In this document: piece after piece, positions 23,301 to 32,390 of the stretch
Position numbering within the stretch: position 1 is the stretch's first letter
Layout: every line of letters begins with the position of its first letter
Source: Terriglobia bacterium
Lineage (GTDB): Bacteria; Acidobacteriota; UBA6911
Direction: 5' to 3'
NCBI GenBank assembly: GCA_020072565.1
Contig: JAIQGI010000001.1
Span: 62,001-126,000, forward strand
DNA length: 64,000 nucleotides
Made by a program: the position numbers and the translations under genes
The notes under the pieces: generated by a model
Database searches by the model: none
Told to the model about the DNA's origin: nothing
What the model saw: only the letters and a program-made list of their open reading frames with translations

Positions 23301-23364
23301 AACCGCAGATGAACGCAGACGCACGCAGATCAATATCTGCGCGCATCCCCGTGCATCTGCGGTT
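23301..23364. repeat. Nested inverted repeat of the CGCAGATG type
   Basis: AACCGCAGATG (23301-23311) pairs with CATCTGCGGTT (23354-23364), and inside them CGCAGAT (23324-23330) pairs with ATCTGCG (23335-23341). The element follows rpsU and is succeeded by a short T-rich run (cattttt), so it may work as a terminator. Similar CCGCAGATGAACGCAGAT strings occur as dispersed intergenic repeats in many unrelated bacterial genomes (from memory). Confidence 0.6.
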
Positions 23365-23402
23365 TCATTTTTGATCTCATCCGAACGCCCAGAGGTCACT
23401 CG

Positions 23403-24575
23403 GTGGAGCGCAAATTTCAGCGAATCATTCTGGCTGTGCTCGACGGCGTGGGGATCGGGGCCATGCCCGATGCCGAGCGTTGGGGCGATGCCGGCAGTGA
23501 CACCCTCGGGCACGTCATCAGTGCGGAAGAGCCGCGGCTGCCTCATCTCGTTGAATTGGGGCTGGCAGCGATAAGACCATTCACCACTCTCCAGCCGCCC
23601 CAACCGGTCCGCGGTTGCTTCGGCAAGGCGGCGATTCTTTCCAATGGCAAGGACACGACGGTCGGGCACTGGGAAATGGCCGGCATCTTGAGCCTGGAGC
23701 CATTCCCGACCTATCCGGCCGGTTTTCCTGCCCGGATCCTTGAGCCGTTTGAAAATGCAATCGGGCGGCAGGTGCTCGGCAACGTGGCGGCTTCGGGAAC
23801 GGAAATCATCAAAGACCTCGGCGATGAGCACGTGGCCACGGGCAAGCCGATCGTTTACACTTCTGCGGACTCCGTTTTCCAGATCGCCGCGCATGAGGAG
23901 GTTATCCCCCTCGAGGAGCTCTACCGCATCTGCGGCATCGCCCGCAAACTGCTCGTCGGGGCCGACCGGGTGGCGCGCGTGATCGCGCGGCCGTTCACCG
24001 GCTTGTCCGGCAGGTACCGGCGTACTGCCAACCGCAGGGATTTCGCCGTGCCGCCGCCGGGAGAGACGCTGCTGGATCGGCTGAAGCGCTTGGGCCTGTC
24101 CGTCATCGGAGTCGGAAAAGTTGCTTCGATATTCGATGGCCGCGGTATCACGAGGGATCTGCCGGTCCATGGCAACGACGAGTCGATGGACGCGACGATC
24201 ACGGCGCTGGCGTTGGCGTCTGAGGGGATGATCTTCAGCAATTTCGGCGACTTCGACACGCTTTGGGGTCACCGCAATGATTGCGCCGGTTTCGCCCGCG
24301 GTCTCGAGGTATTCGATCGCCGGTTGCCTGAGCTCTGCGGAGCTCTGGGGGAGGATGATTGCCTGGTCATCACGGCGGACCACGGCTGTGATCCGACCAC
24401 ACCGGGCACCGACCACTCGCGCGAGTACACGCCGATCCTCGTCTTCAGCCGCAAGCTCGCTGGGGGCGTGAGTCTGGGCACACGCGATTCCCTGGCCGAT
24501 ATCGGCCAGACCGTCGCCGAGAACTTCGGGCTCGCGCTGCCTGCCGGCAGGTCTTTTCTCAAAGATCTGCGATAG
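23403..24575 (+). CDS. deoB: Phosphopentomutase
   Basis: DeoB interconverts ribose/deoxyribose 1- and 5-phosphate in nucleoside salvage. The 390-residue protein belongs to the alkaline-phosphatase superfamily; metal-binding motifs are visible as LDGVGIGAMPDA near residue 14, DTLGH, GNDESMDATI, NFGDFDTLWGHRN and TADHGCDPTTPGTDHSREY. The phosphoryl-accepting threonine is in KDTTVGHWEM. Translation starts at GTG 23403. The 3' end overlaps the convergent hpt gene by 17 bases; both act in purine or nucleoside salvage. Confidence 0.96.
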   Translation: MERKFQRIILAVLDGVGIGAMPDAERWGDAGSDTLGHVISAEEPRLPHLVELGLAAIRPFTTLQPPQPVRGCFGKAAILSNGKDTTVGHWEMAGILSLEPFPTYPAGFPARILEPFENAIGRQVLGNVAASGTEIIKDLGDEHVATGKPIVYTSADSVFQIAAHEEVIPLEELYRICGIARKLLVGADRVARVIARPFTGLSGRYRRTANRRDFAVPPPGETLLDRLKRLGLSVIGVGKVASIFDGRGITRDLPVHGNDESMDATITALALASEGMIFSNFGDFDTLWGHRNDCAGFARGLEVFDRRLPELCGALGEDDCLVITADHGCDPTTPGTDHSREYTPILVFSRKLAGGVSLGTRDSLADIGQTVAENFGLALPAGRSFLKDLR

Positions 24576-25131
24576 TGCCGGGCGGAAGAATCAACTCGCA
24601 GATGTAAGGTAGATTGCGATAGCGCTGGTTGAAATCCAGACCGTACCCCACGACAAACTTGTTGGGCACTTCAAATCCCACATAGTCCGCATGTACGGCG
24701 ATCTGCCGGCGGGACGGCTTGCTGAGCAGGGTGACGACGCGCAGGGAGCGCGGATTGCGGGATTGCAGGTTTTCCAGCAGGTAATGAAGTGTAAGACCCG
24801 TGTCGAGGATGTCCTCCACGAGCAGGACGTCCTTTCCGTCCACGCTCTCGTCCAGGTCCTTCAGGATGCGCACTTCGCCGCTGCTCTTGATGCCGGTTCC
24901 GTAGCTGGCGACTGCCATGAAATCGAACGAGAGGCCCACTCCGATGGCGCGAATGAGATCGGCGTGGAAAACGGTAGCCCCTTTGAGAACTCCGATCAGG
25001 TGCGGCGTTCTGCCGTCGTAGTCCGCCGTGATCTGGCGGCCGAGTTCCGCGACCCGGTTTTGAATCGTCTCCGCCTCGAACAGAATCGGGCCGAGCGCTT
25101 CATTCAGATGACGATACCAATCGACAGCCAC
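24559..25131 (-). CDS. hpt: Hypoxanthine-guanine phosphoribosyltransferase
   Basis: This enzyme makes IMP or GMP from the free base and PRPP. The 190-residue product has the PRPP-binding motif LLVEDILDTGLTL and the characteristic GVLKGATVFHADLIR and FVVGYGLDFNQRYRNLPYI segments. GTG 25131 (VAVDWYRHLNEALG) is preceded by GGGAGG and gives the family length; the frame also extends to TTG 25191 without support. The gene runs against deoB, the two stops lying inside each other's 3' end (17-base overlap). Confidence 0.94.
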   Translation of the reverse strand: MAVDWYRHLNEALGPILFEAETIQNRVAELGRQITADYDGRTPHLIGVLKGATVFHADLIRAIGVGLSFDFMAVASYGTGIKSSGEVRILKDLDESVDGKDVLLVEDILDTGLTLHYLLENLQSRNPRSLRVVTLLSKPSRRQIAVHADYVGFEVPNKFVVGYGLDFNQRYRNLPYICELILPPGTIADL

Positions 25132-25392
25132 ACAGCCTCCCTTCTCGATGCTTGCCTTCGGCACGATGCTCAGAACCGTATGCATCGGCAAGCAAGTGGT
25201 GGGGTAATCTTTATCACAAGTTGTACTGAACCGCGAAGACTCAAAGACTCTAAGATTAAAAAAAGCAGCAGCCTGGATTTTCCCTGCGTCTTAGAATCCT
25301 CGTGTTTTCGCAATCAGCTTTTGGATGCCAAGCAATAGCGCTTGATGAGGCGGTCGCGATGGACTAAATTTTTCCTCCACGGAAGGAAAGAG

Positions 25393-26640
25393 ATGCGAGA
25401 AGCTGCGGGTGATGTCGCGATGGGAATGAGAAGGAAGTCCGCACCGGTCATGGTGGGCCGGGTTCGAGTGGGCGGTGATGCGCCGATCGTCGTGCAATCG
25501 ATGACCAACACCGATACGGAGGATGCGCCGGCGACAGCGCGCCAGGTGTCTGCCCTGGCTGCCGCGGGATCCGAACTGGTCCGAATCACGGTCAACACTC
25601 ATGCGGCGGCCCGTGCGGTCCCTGAGATCATGGCGCGGCTGTCGGATCTGGGCGTCGAAGTGCCGGTGATCGGCGACTTCCATTACAACGGGCATCTTCT
25701 GCTCTCGCAGTATCCGACATGCGCGCGTGCGCTGGCCAAATATCGCATCAATCCCGGCAATGTGGGGGCTGGCAAGCATCATGACGAGAACTTCGGCCGG
25801 ATGATCAGAGTGGCCATCGAAAACGACAAGCCGGTGCGCATTGGTGTGAACTGGGGCTCGCTCGATCAGGCGTTGCTGGCCCGGCTCATGGACCAGAATC
25901 GTCTGAGCCCCGCGCCTCGCACCGCCCGCGACATCATGATTGACGCCATCATCTTGAGTGCGCTCGAATCGGCGCATAGGGCCGAGGACTATGGACTGGC
26001 GCACAATCACATCGTCCTGAGCGCAAAAGTTTCCGGAGTTCAAGATCTTATCCTGGTGTACCGCTCCCTGGCGGCACAATGCGATTACGCTCTGCACCTC
26101 GGGCTGACCGAGGCCGGTATGGGAGCCAAGGGCATCGTGGCTTCCACGGCGGCTCTTGCTGTTCTTCTGCAAGAAGGGATCGGCGACACGATCCGCGTAT
26201 CGCTCACGCCCGCTCCCGGGGGAGATCGGGCCGAAGAAGTGCGGGTGGCTCAACAGATCCTGCAGTCGTTGGAGATCAGGAGCTTTATGCCCCAGGTTTC
26301 AGCCTGCCCGGGCTGCGGCCGCACCACTTCCACATTTTTCCAGGAAATGGCCGATCAGATCGAGGTCTATCTACGGACCCAGATGCCCGCGTGGCTGAAG
26401 CGATACCGGGGGGTGGAGGAGCTCAAAGTGGCGGTGATGGGATGTGTGGTGAATGGTCCCGGGGAATCCAAGCATGCCAACATCGGGATTTCCCTCCCCG
26501 GGTCCGGGGAGGAACCCAAAGCGCCGGTCTACGTGGACGGCTGCCTGACAACAACCTTGCGCGGCGATGACATCGTCGCCGAGTTCATAAAAATCCTGAA
26601 CCAGTACGTCGCTTCACACTATTCTCCTGCGCAGAATTGA
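25393..26640 (+). CDS. ispG: 4-hydroxy-3-methylbut-2-enyl diphosphate synthase
   Basis: IspG (GcpE) is the iron-sulfur enzyme of the penultimate step of the MEP isoprenoid pathway. The protein has the TIM-barrel start with [14 protein letters not shown] and [10 protein letters not shown], and the C-terminal cluster-binding cysteines in [10 protein letters not shown] and [10 protein letters not shown], including the conserved glutamate of GPGE. ATG 25393 ([12 protein letters not shown]) follows GGAAAGAG and is preferred over ATG 25342; ATG 25420 is also possible. About 415 residues, the compact bacterial form without the plant-type insert. Confidence 0.96.
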   Translation: MREAAGDVAMGMRRKSAPVMVGRVRVGGDAPIVVQSMTNTDTEDAPATARQVSALAAAGSELVRITVNTHAAARAVPEIMARLSDLGVEVPVIGDFHYNGHLLLSQYPTCARALAKYRINPGNVGAGKHHDENFGRMIRVAIENDKPVRIGVNWGSLDQALLARLMDQNRLSPAPRTARDIMIDAIILSALESAHRAEDYGLAHNHIVLSAKVSGVQDLILVYRSLAAQCDYALHLGLTEAGMGAKGIVASTAALAVLLQEGIGDTIRVSLTPAPGGDRAEEVRVAQQILQSLEIRSFMPQVSACPGCGRTTSTFFQEMADQIEVYLRTQMPAWLKRYRGVEELKVAVMGCVVNGPGESKHANIGISLPGSGEEPKAPVYVDGCLTTTLRGDDIVAEFIKILNQYVASHYSPAQN

Positions 26641-26796
26641 ATCCCGGCCGCGGATCAGACTGATTTGACGGAAAATGACCGGCAGCCGCAATTATTTTCG
26701 CGGATTTCGCGGAATCCGTGGCAAGCTTTGTCTGAAGAATCTGCTGTGGTTAAGGCTTTGACCAAATGAAACCGCCATTCTGGAAACCGAGACCTT

Positions 26797-28557
26797 ATGC
26801 TCAAGACACACAATTGCGGTGATCTGCGCGCTTCTGACATCGGGAAGACGATCGTGCTGTCCGGTTGGGTGCACCGGCGCCGGGACCTCGGCGGCTTGAT
26901 CTTCATTGATCTGCGCGACCGGTCGGGTCTGGTACAGGTTACGGTCGATCAGGAATCCGGCGATTGCTCCGGGGTCGCGGTGCGGTTGCGCAATGAATTC
27001 GTCGTGAAGTGCACGGGCCTGGTTCAGGCTCGACCCGCAGGCATGGTCAACCCGGCCATGCCTACCGGCGAAGTGGAGGTGCTGGCGCAGGCCCTCGAAA
27101 TTCTGAACCCTTCCAAGGCGCTTCCCATCCAGCTGGACGACGATGGGTACAAGACCGACGAAAGCCTCCGCTTGAAATATCGCTATCTTGATCTCAGGCG
27201 GGCGCGGCTGCAGAAGAATATGGCCCTGCGGCACAAGACGATAAAGTTCATCCGCGATTATCTTGACCAGCAGGGCTTCTACGAAATCGAGACGCCCATT
27301 ATGATCAAGGCGACCCCGGAGGGGGCGCGCGACTATGTTGTACCCAGCCGTGTGCAGCCGGGCAAGTTTTATGCGCTCCCGCAAAGCCCGCAGCAACTCA
27401 AACAGCTCCTCATGGTGGCTGGATACGAGCGCTACTTCCAGATCGCGCGCTGCATGCGCGACGAGGACCTCCGGGGCGACCGCCAACCTGAATTCACGCA
27501 GCTCGATCTCGAAATGTCGTTCGTGGATCGTGAGGATGTGCTCGCTGTCGTCGAGGGGCTGGTCAAGGGGTTGGTACCCGCAGTCGCTCCCCACAAGCGC
27601 CTCTTCGATCCCTTTCCGAAACTCACCTATGAGGAGGCCATGGCCCGGTTTGGCACTGACAAGCCGGATTTACGCTTTGGCATGGAGCTCGCCGACGTCA
27701 CGGCCTTGTTCCGCGATTCGGAGCTCAAGATGTTTGCCGACGCCACCCGCAGCGGGCAGGCGGTAAAAGCGATCAAGGCACCCGGGTGCGCATCCTATTC
27801 ACGCAGGGACCTGGACGGGCTGACCGATCTCGTCAAGGCCTGGGGTGCGAAGGGCTTGGCCACGATAGGCTGGACTTCTGCGGGCCTGAAGGGAAGCCTC
27901 GCCAAAACGCTGGGCGCAGAGAAGGCAGCACAGCTGGCAGGCAGAATGGATGCTGCAACGGGTGATCTGGTCTGCCTGGTTGCGGAAGCACCGGCGCTGG
28001 TCCACAAGGTGCTCGGCAACCTGCGCCTCGAATTCCGCGACCGCCTGAAGCTGGCGCCGCCGGATCTGCTGGCATTTGCCTGGGTGGTCGATTTTCCGAT
28101 GTTCGAATGGGATGAGGAAACAAAGACGTGGAGCTCCACCCATCACCCTTTCACCATGCCCAAGGAGGAGCATCTGGACATGCTCGAAACTGACCCAGGC
28201 TCGGTCATGAGCAAAGCCTACGATCTCGTCTGCAATGGATACGAGCTCTCGAGCGGCAGCATCCGCATCCACCGCCGCGACGTCCAGGCGCGCATCTTCA
28301 AACGACTTGGCTACAGCGAGGAGGAGGCATACCGCCGCTTCGGACACATGCTCGAGGCCTTCGAGTATGGTGCGCCGCCGCACGGCGGGATGGCGCCGGG
28401 GATCGACCGCCTGGTAATGCTCCTGGCCGATGAACCCAACATCCGCGAAGTCATCGCTTTTCCGAAAACCGCCAGCGCCAGCGACTTGATGTTCGATGCC
28501 CCGTCCGAACTCGACCCCAGGCACCTGAAAGAGCTTCACCTTGAAATCACCGAGTGA
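26797..28557 (+). CDS. aspS: Aspartate--tRNA ligase
   Basis: A class II aminoacyl-tRNA synthetase of the bacterial type (586 residues). It has the N-terminal OB-fold anticodon-binding domain ([19 protein letters not shown]), motif 2 with the flipping-loop sequence [11 protein letters not shown] and [24 protein letters not shown], the bacterial GAD insertion (about 290-410, [20 protein letters not shown]) and motif 3 [13 protein letters not shown]. Whether it is discriminating or also charges tRNA-Asn cannot be told here; absence or presence of asnS and gatCAB elsewhere would decide. No operon partner on the plus strand. Confidence 0.96.
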   Translation: MLKTHNCGDLRASDIGKTIVLSGWVHRRRDLGGLIFIDLRDRSGLVQVTVDQESGDCSGVAVRLRNEFVVKCTGLVQARPAGMVNPAMPTGEVEVLAQALEILNPSKALPIQLDDDGYKTDESLRLKYRYLDLRRARLQKNMALRHKTIKFIRDYLDQQGFYEIETPIMIKATPEGARDYVVPSRVQPGKFYALPQSPQQLKQLLMVAGYERYFQIARCMRDEDLRGDRQPEFTQLDLEMSFVDREDVLAVVEGLVKGLVPAVAPHKRLFDPFPKLTYEEAMARFGTDKPDLRFGMELADVTALFRDSELKMFADATRSGQAVKAIKAPGCASYSRRDLDGLTDLVKAWGAKGLATIGWTSAGLKGSLAKTLGAEKAAQLAGRMDAATGDLVCLVAEAPALVHKVLGNLRLEFRDRLKLAPPDLLAFAWVVDFPMFEWDEETKTWSSTHHPFTMPKEEHLDMLETDPGSVMSKAYDLVCNGYELSSGSIRIHRRDVQARIFKRLGYSEEEAYRRFGHMLEAFEYGAPPHGGMAPGIDRLVMLLADEPNIREVIAFPKTASASDLMFDAPSELDPRHLKELHLEITE

Positions 28558-28567
28558 TGCTCTATTT

Positions 28568-29401
28568 TCAGTTTTTGCGGCCGGTTCCCGTGAGGATGAT
28601 GTCGCCGGAGAGGGTCTTCAGCTTGATTGAAGGGCCACCCGCGCCAACCGGAGCACTTACGGAGCGTGCTTTCTTTTTCGCTACTACCGGCAGCGGCACC
28701 AACTCCCCTTCGACCATCTGCTCGGGGAAATCGACCGAGATTTTGCCGTCACCGGTCTCAAGCCGGAGGGCGGCGGAATAGTCGACAGGCAGCTTGAATT
28801 CAATAGAGCCGCGCCGCGTCGCGGCGATGAACCCGTAGCCCCTCCAGGACGAGCCGCTCAGTTCGACGATCAGGTCGCCTCGTTTGGTGATCCCCGAAAA
28901 ATACCCGGCCAGATCTTTCGCATCGATGTTCCCATCCTCGAGCGTCGCCTCGATCGATCCGCTCAATGAGGCCACGGAAAGGTCGCCCTTGATCATTTTG
29001 ATGCTCAGGTCGGTCCTCTCCCTGGGCACATAGACCTGAACATTCACCTCCATCATGGCGCCGGGCTTGGGCGTACCGGAGGTGCTGATTCGGGCCGAAG
29101 TCGGTGTGTTGGTGACGCGCGCCGGGTAGTGCCTGGAGACGGCCTGCGCCTCCTCGGGGGCGAGGTAGAAGAACACCTTTTCGATCTCCACCCTGACGGA
29201 AGCATTCTGCCAGCCTACGACTTTGAAGCTGCCGGGAGCGGCGGCGCTGATCTCGATCTTGCCACCGGGATAGAAAGCAAACTGCTTCTCGCTTTTCTCC
29301 ACGTAAGGCGTTTTCGCGTCGGAACCCTTCTGCGGCGCGGGTTCGCCCTGCTGCCACCCGGCAGCGAGGAGGAGAAAGGCCAGTATCCAATGAACTGACA
29401 T
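28568..29401 (-). CDS. Secreted DUF4097-like beta-repeat protein
   Basis: A 277-residue exported protein. ATG 29401 (MSVHWILAFLLLAAGWQQG) has CAGGAG nine bases upstream and begins a signal peptide. The mature part is a run of short beta-strand repeats of the form SIKMIKGDLSVASLSGSIEATLEDGNIDAKDL and ends LKTLSGDIILTGTG, the typical spacing of the DUF4097 (putative adhesin) fold also seen in the large protein at 34599. Function unknown; probably periplasmic or cell-surface. It follows a membrane-protein gene (69-base gap) and ends ten bases from the convergent aspS stop. Confidence 0.72.
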   Translation of the reverse strand: MSVHWILAFLLLAAGWQQGEPAPQKGSDAKTPYVEKSEKQFAFYPGGKIEISAAAPGSFKVVGWQNASVRVEIEKVFFYLAPEEAQAVSRHYPARVTNTPTSARISTSGTPKPGAMMEVNVQVYVPRERTDLSIKMIKGDLSVASLSGSIEATLEDGNIDAKDLAGYFSGITKRGDLIVELSGSSWRGYGFIAATRRGSIEFKLPVDYSAALRLETGDGKISVDFPEQMVEGELVPLPVVAKKKARSVSAPVGAGGPSIKLKTLSGDIILTGTGRKN

Positions 29402-29470
29402 GCGGGTACGCTCCTGTGCGCTCAAGGCGCCTTGGCGTGCGGCGGCATGACGCCACATTTGACTTCTACC

Positions 29471-30502
29471 TCACGACGGTGTCATGCCACCGCACTTGGA
29501 TGTATGCCGATGCATCTCCCTGCCCGCTGCCGCAAGCATCCTCTCGACCGCCTGAGGCCCAGCCACGCCCGGGCTTCCTGAGACGAATCGAAGCACCGTG
29601 TGGTTGTCGATCGCACGGAAAACGAGGATGCAGAAAAGACCGATGCCGAGCCAGAAGGCCGCGCGCGCAGATCCTGACCTCCATCGGTGCTGCAGTTGAT
29701 TGAGCAGGTGATAGAGGATCCAGCATTCGAGCGCAAAGGGCGGGAAACCCAGGAAACCCGGAAGGGGCATCTCAAATATTTTCCAACTCCCGAAGAACGG
29801 AACCGAATAGATCCAGTGCGATGCCGCCCAGAAATTCCAGAATTCCCACAATATGCCGCATACCAGCCCCCCGACCAGCAGGCTGAAGATCCTGCGCCGC
29901 TGCCCGGTGGCGATCTGCAGCGAAAGGCTCCGAAGCCCGAGTCGTTCCAGCAAGGGATCGAGCAGAAAGATCGGCCCTACCCAGATGGCGGCGAAAAAAT
30001 AGCGGGGCCAGAGCAGCGGTGCGACGCAGAGGCAGAGGCCGAGCACTGCGAACGCGGGAGAAGGAGCCGATTGCGGGCGCGCGGGCAAATCCTCGTGCTC
30101 GGATGCGAAAGAGGGGCCCGGACGTCCGAAAAGCAGGTGCTCGAAGAGGTCTGTAGTAATGAACACTCCGGGGAGTACGGTAGCAAAAGCCACAGAGTAC
30201 CCGATCCAGCGGATCCACATCCCGGCCGGAACACTGCTGTATGCCCAGTTCCGCAGTGCCAGGTTGTAGCCTTCGAAGCTGAGCCAGATAAAGACCGAAA
30301 GTGGAAGCATGCGCCACAGTTCGGCGCGCCGCCCGCAAAGCAGCGACCGGCCGCGCAGCCGGAGCAGAAGGTTGTCGGCGAGCAGGATGTAAGACCACCA
30401 CGCGAAGCAATAGAACCAGGAGTAGAAGGGTTCGATCTTCCGGAACAGGCAGAACTCCGCGATGAGGAGGAGCAGAAGTCCCAGCCAGCCGTAGACCTTC
30501 AT
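29471..30502 (-). CDS. Multipass membrane protein of unknown function
   Basis: A 343-residue, tryptophan- and aromatic-rich protein with about eight predicted membrane segments, starting MKVYGWLGLLLLLIAEFCLF. Notable motifs are LSFEGYNLALRNWAY and, near residue 225, GILWEFWNFWAASHWIYSVPF; these paired, similarly shaped motifs suggest an internally duplicated fold. The WEFxNxW...YxVPF pattern occurs in poorly characterised membrane proteins. I do not assign a function. The start overlaps the stop of the upstream DmpA-type peptidase gene by four bases (ATGA), so the two are translationally coupled. Confidence 0.82.
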   Translation of the reverse strand: MKVYGWLGLLLLLIAEFCLFRKIEPFYSWFYCFAWWSYILLADNLLLRLRGRSLLCGRRAELWRMLPLSVFIWLSFEGYNLALRNWAYSSVPAGMWIRWIGYSVAFATVLPGVFITTDLFEHLLFGRPGPSFASEHEDLPARPQSAPSPAFAVLGLCLCVAPLLWPRYFFAAIWVGPIFLLDPLLERLGLRSLSLQIATGQRRRIFSLLVGGLVCGILWEFWNFWAASHWIYSVPFFGSWKIFEMPLPGFLGFPPFALECWILYHLLNQLQHRWRSGSARAAFWLGIGLFCILVFRAIDNHTVLRFVSGSPGVAGPQAVERMLAAAGREMHRHTSKCGGMTPS

Positions 30503-31662
30503 TTACCTTCCCGAATGGCGTTGTATTTGCGGCAGATTTCCAGGACTCGGTCGACAGGCAGCGCTTCCACGGTGCGCCCGCCGAATCCAGTCGTCGTCCT
30601 TGCCATGAAGAGCGAATTGTAGACGGCCTCCTCCGTCGCCTCTTTTACCGCCTGGAAGAGCGGCGACACAGCATCGTTGGTCAGTAGCGGCGGCGAGAGT
30701 GTCCGGACCTTGGAATCCGCGGGGACGCGTGCGTCGGGCGCGGTGGAAAACGCGATCACATAATCGCCGCTGCCGTTGCTGCTGTAAGATCCCGTTTTTC
30801 CCAGACCCAACATGGCACGAGCTGCCAGGCGTTTCAGATTGCGGGCATCGAGAGGTGCGTCGGTCGCCACAACCACCATGCAGGAGCCGTCCGGCGTGCT
30901 ATTCGGGTTTCTGCGGCGGGTCTTCGCGAGTTCCTGCCCCACGGGCGCGCCGTTGATTTCGAGCACGCCGCCGAAGTTGGTTTGAACCAGCACGCCCACC
31001 GTGTAACCGCCCTGAGGGGCGCCGACCAGACGCGAGGAAGTGCCGATGCCGCCCTTGAAGCCGAAGCAGACAGTTCCGGTGCCGGCGCCCACCGCGCCCT
31101 CGGGAACCGGACCGCCCTTTGCGGACCGGATAGCTTCGAGCACCTGCTCCCTGCTGACGTGGCGTCCTCGAATGTCGTTGAGCGTCCCGTCGTTGGTTTC
31201 GCCCACAACTGCGTTGACGGAGCGAACCTGTTCGTTGCCCGGCTGCGCCAGCGTGTATTCGACCACCCCGGCGATGCCCTCTGCCACGTTGAGGGTATTG
31301 GTCAGGACGACAGGCGTTTCGAGATTTCCGAGTTCCTCGACCTGCGTGCTGCCCGCCAGCTTACCGAAGGCATTGCCCACGAAGACCGCAGCGGGGACCT
31401 TCTGCTGAAAGAGATTGCCCGAGTGGGGCAGGATGGCGGTAACGCCGGTGCGTACGTTCTCCCCTTGCCACAAAGTGACATGGCCCACCGCTACCCCGGC
31501 GACGTCCGTGATCGCATTCAGTGGTCCGGGCGGCATCACCCCAGGTGTGATGCCGAGCTCACGCGCCCTCTTCTGGCCCGCAGCCTGAGGGCAGAGTACG
31601 AACAAAGAGAGCGCGAGTCCCAGTCCGGTGCAGAAAGACAAGGAACAGGATCCCCACATCAT
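30499..31662 (-). CDS. P1 family (DmpA/S58) aminopeptidase, secreted
   Basis: A self-processing N-terminal-nucleophile peptidase of the DmpA type. The signal peptide (SLSFCTGLGLALSLFVLCPQAAGQ) is followed by the family opening ARELGITPGVMPPGPLNAITDVAGVAVGHVT and the region FKGGIGTSSRLVG, where autocleavage before the nucleophilic Ser of GTSS is expected (about residue 225). Length, 387 residues, is normal. Likely periplasmic release of N-terminal or D-amino acids; exact substrate unknown. ATG 31662 or ATG 31659 are the best starts, with GGGGGTG just upstream. Four-base overlap with the membrane-protein gene downstream. Confidence 0.9.
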   Translation of the reverse strand: MMWGSCSLSFCTGLGLALSLFVLCPQAAGQKRARELGITPGVMPPGPLNAITDVAGVAVGHVTLWQGENVRTGVTAILPHSGNLFQQKVPAAVFVGNAFGKLAGSTQVEELGNLETPVVLTNTLNVAEGIAGVVEYTLAQPGNEQVRSVNAVVGETNDGTLNDIRGRHVSREQVLEAIRSAKGGPVPEGAVGAGTGTVCFGFKGGIGTSSRLVGAPQGGYTVGVLVQTNFGGVLEINGAPVGQELAKTRRRNPNSTPDGSCMVVVATDAPLDARNLKRLAARAMLGLGKTGSYSSNGSGDYVIAFSTAPDARVPADSKVRTLSPPLLTNDAVSPLFQAVKEATEEAVYNSLFMARTTTGFGGRTVEALPVDRVLEICRKYNAIREGK

Positions 31663-31899
31663 TTTCACCCCCGTCGGAAGCCTTGACGCATAAAAGGCGA
31701 AAGCGGCCGGCCGCCTTCAGCGTATGCCATTGTACAGCTTTTGCGCGGAATTCGGTGACAGGATACGCATTTCCCAATTTCTCTCGGTCGCTCTTCGGCC
31801 ATCGGATCGAACCAACATCAGGAAATGGGTATCTTGTTTCAGAATTTCAGCGCTCGTTGAGGGGCGCTCGTACCGTCGCGCTTGAAAACGCATACTCGA

Positions 31900-32270
31900 T
31901 CCGCTTTACTTTAAGAACGAGGTTCCGGTTACGTTCCCGGCTCAAAGCTTATTACGAAACTGAGGGCAGATGGGATCGAGTGCTGATAGAATACCACAAG
32001 GGAAGCTATGTGCCGGTATTCACCCTTCGGGAGTTCGCGACACTCCCCGAAGAAGGAAGTCGTCGCGAAGCTCCCGCGGCGCACCCATGGAAGCGCATCG
32101 CCGTTTTGCCGTTTGCGGATTTGAGTGCGACGAGTGGCCAGGGATATATTGCGGATGAGCTCACCGAGGAGCTTATCTATGTGCTGACTCAGATGCCAAG
32201 AGTCTCTTCGTTGAGTTGCAGTTTTGCATCCCGATCGGCTCCTGGTTTGCCGATCCTGGCCGTCTGCCTG
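31900..32270 (+). pseudogene. Remnant of a winged-helix/TolB-like regulator
   Basis: Within an open frame, the segment RLRSRLKAYYETEGRWDRVL, IEYHKGSYVPVFTLRE and then KRIAVLPFADLSATSGQGYI and ADELTEELIYVLTQMPRVSS matches the middle of a regulator family abundant in Acidobacteriota (N-terminal DNA-binding-like region, then a TolB/FlgO-like domain with TPRs). The N-terminal portion before RLRSRL is not recognisable and the protein stops shortly after the beginning of the TolB-like part, so at least two thirds is missing. No start codon with a ribosome-binding site is evident. I read it as a decayed fragment; the rest of 31663-32390 holds no other gene. Confidence 0.6.
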
Positions 32271-32309
32271 TGACAGACGAGTGTGAAGTTTTGTCCGCTG
32301 GCAACAGGA

Positions 32310-32331
32310 CTTACTGCTGCCCGGCAGTAAG
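32310..32331 (+). terminator. Hairpin between the regulator remnant and glgC
   Basis: CTTACTGC (32310-32317) pairs perfectly with GCAGTAAG (32324-32331) over a six-base GC-rich loop; an alternative CTGCC/GGCAG register also exists. No T-tract follows. It may be the old terminator of the remnant or a feature of the glgC leader. Confidence 0.35.
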
Positions 32332-32390
32332 GAACGAGCTCTCTGGGCCCGGGACGGGACGCGGGCTTTTCTAGCGGAGGGTGAAAAGAA

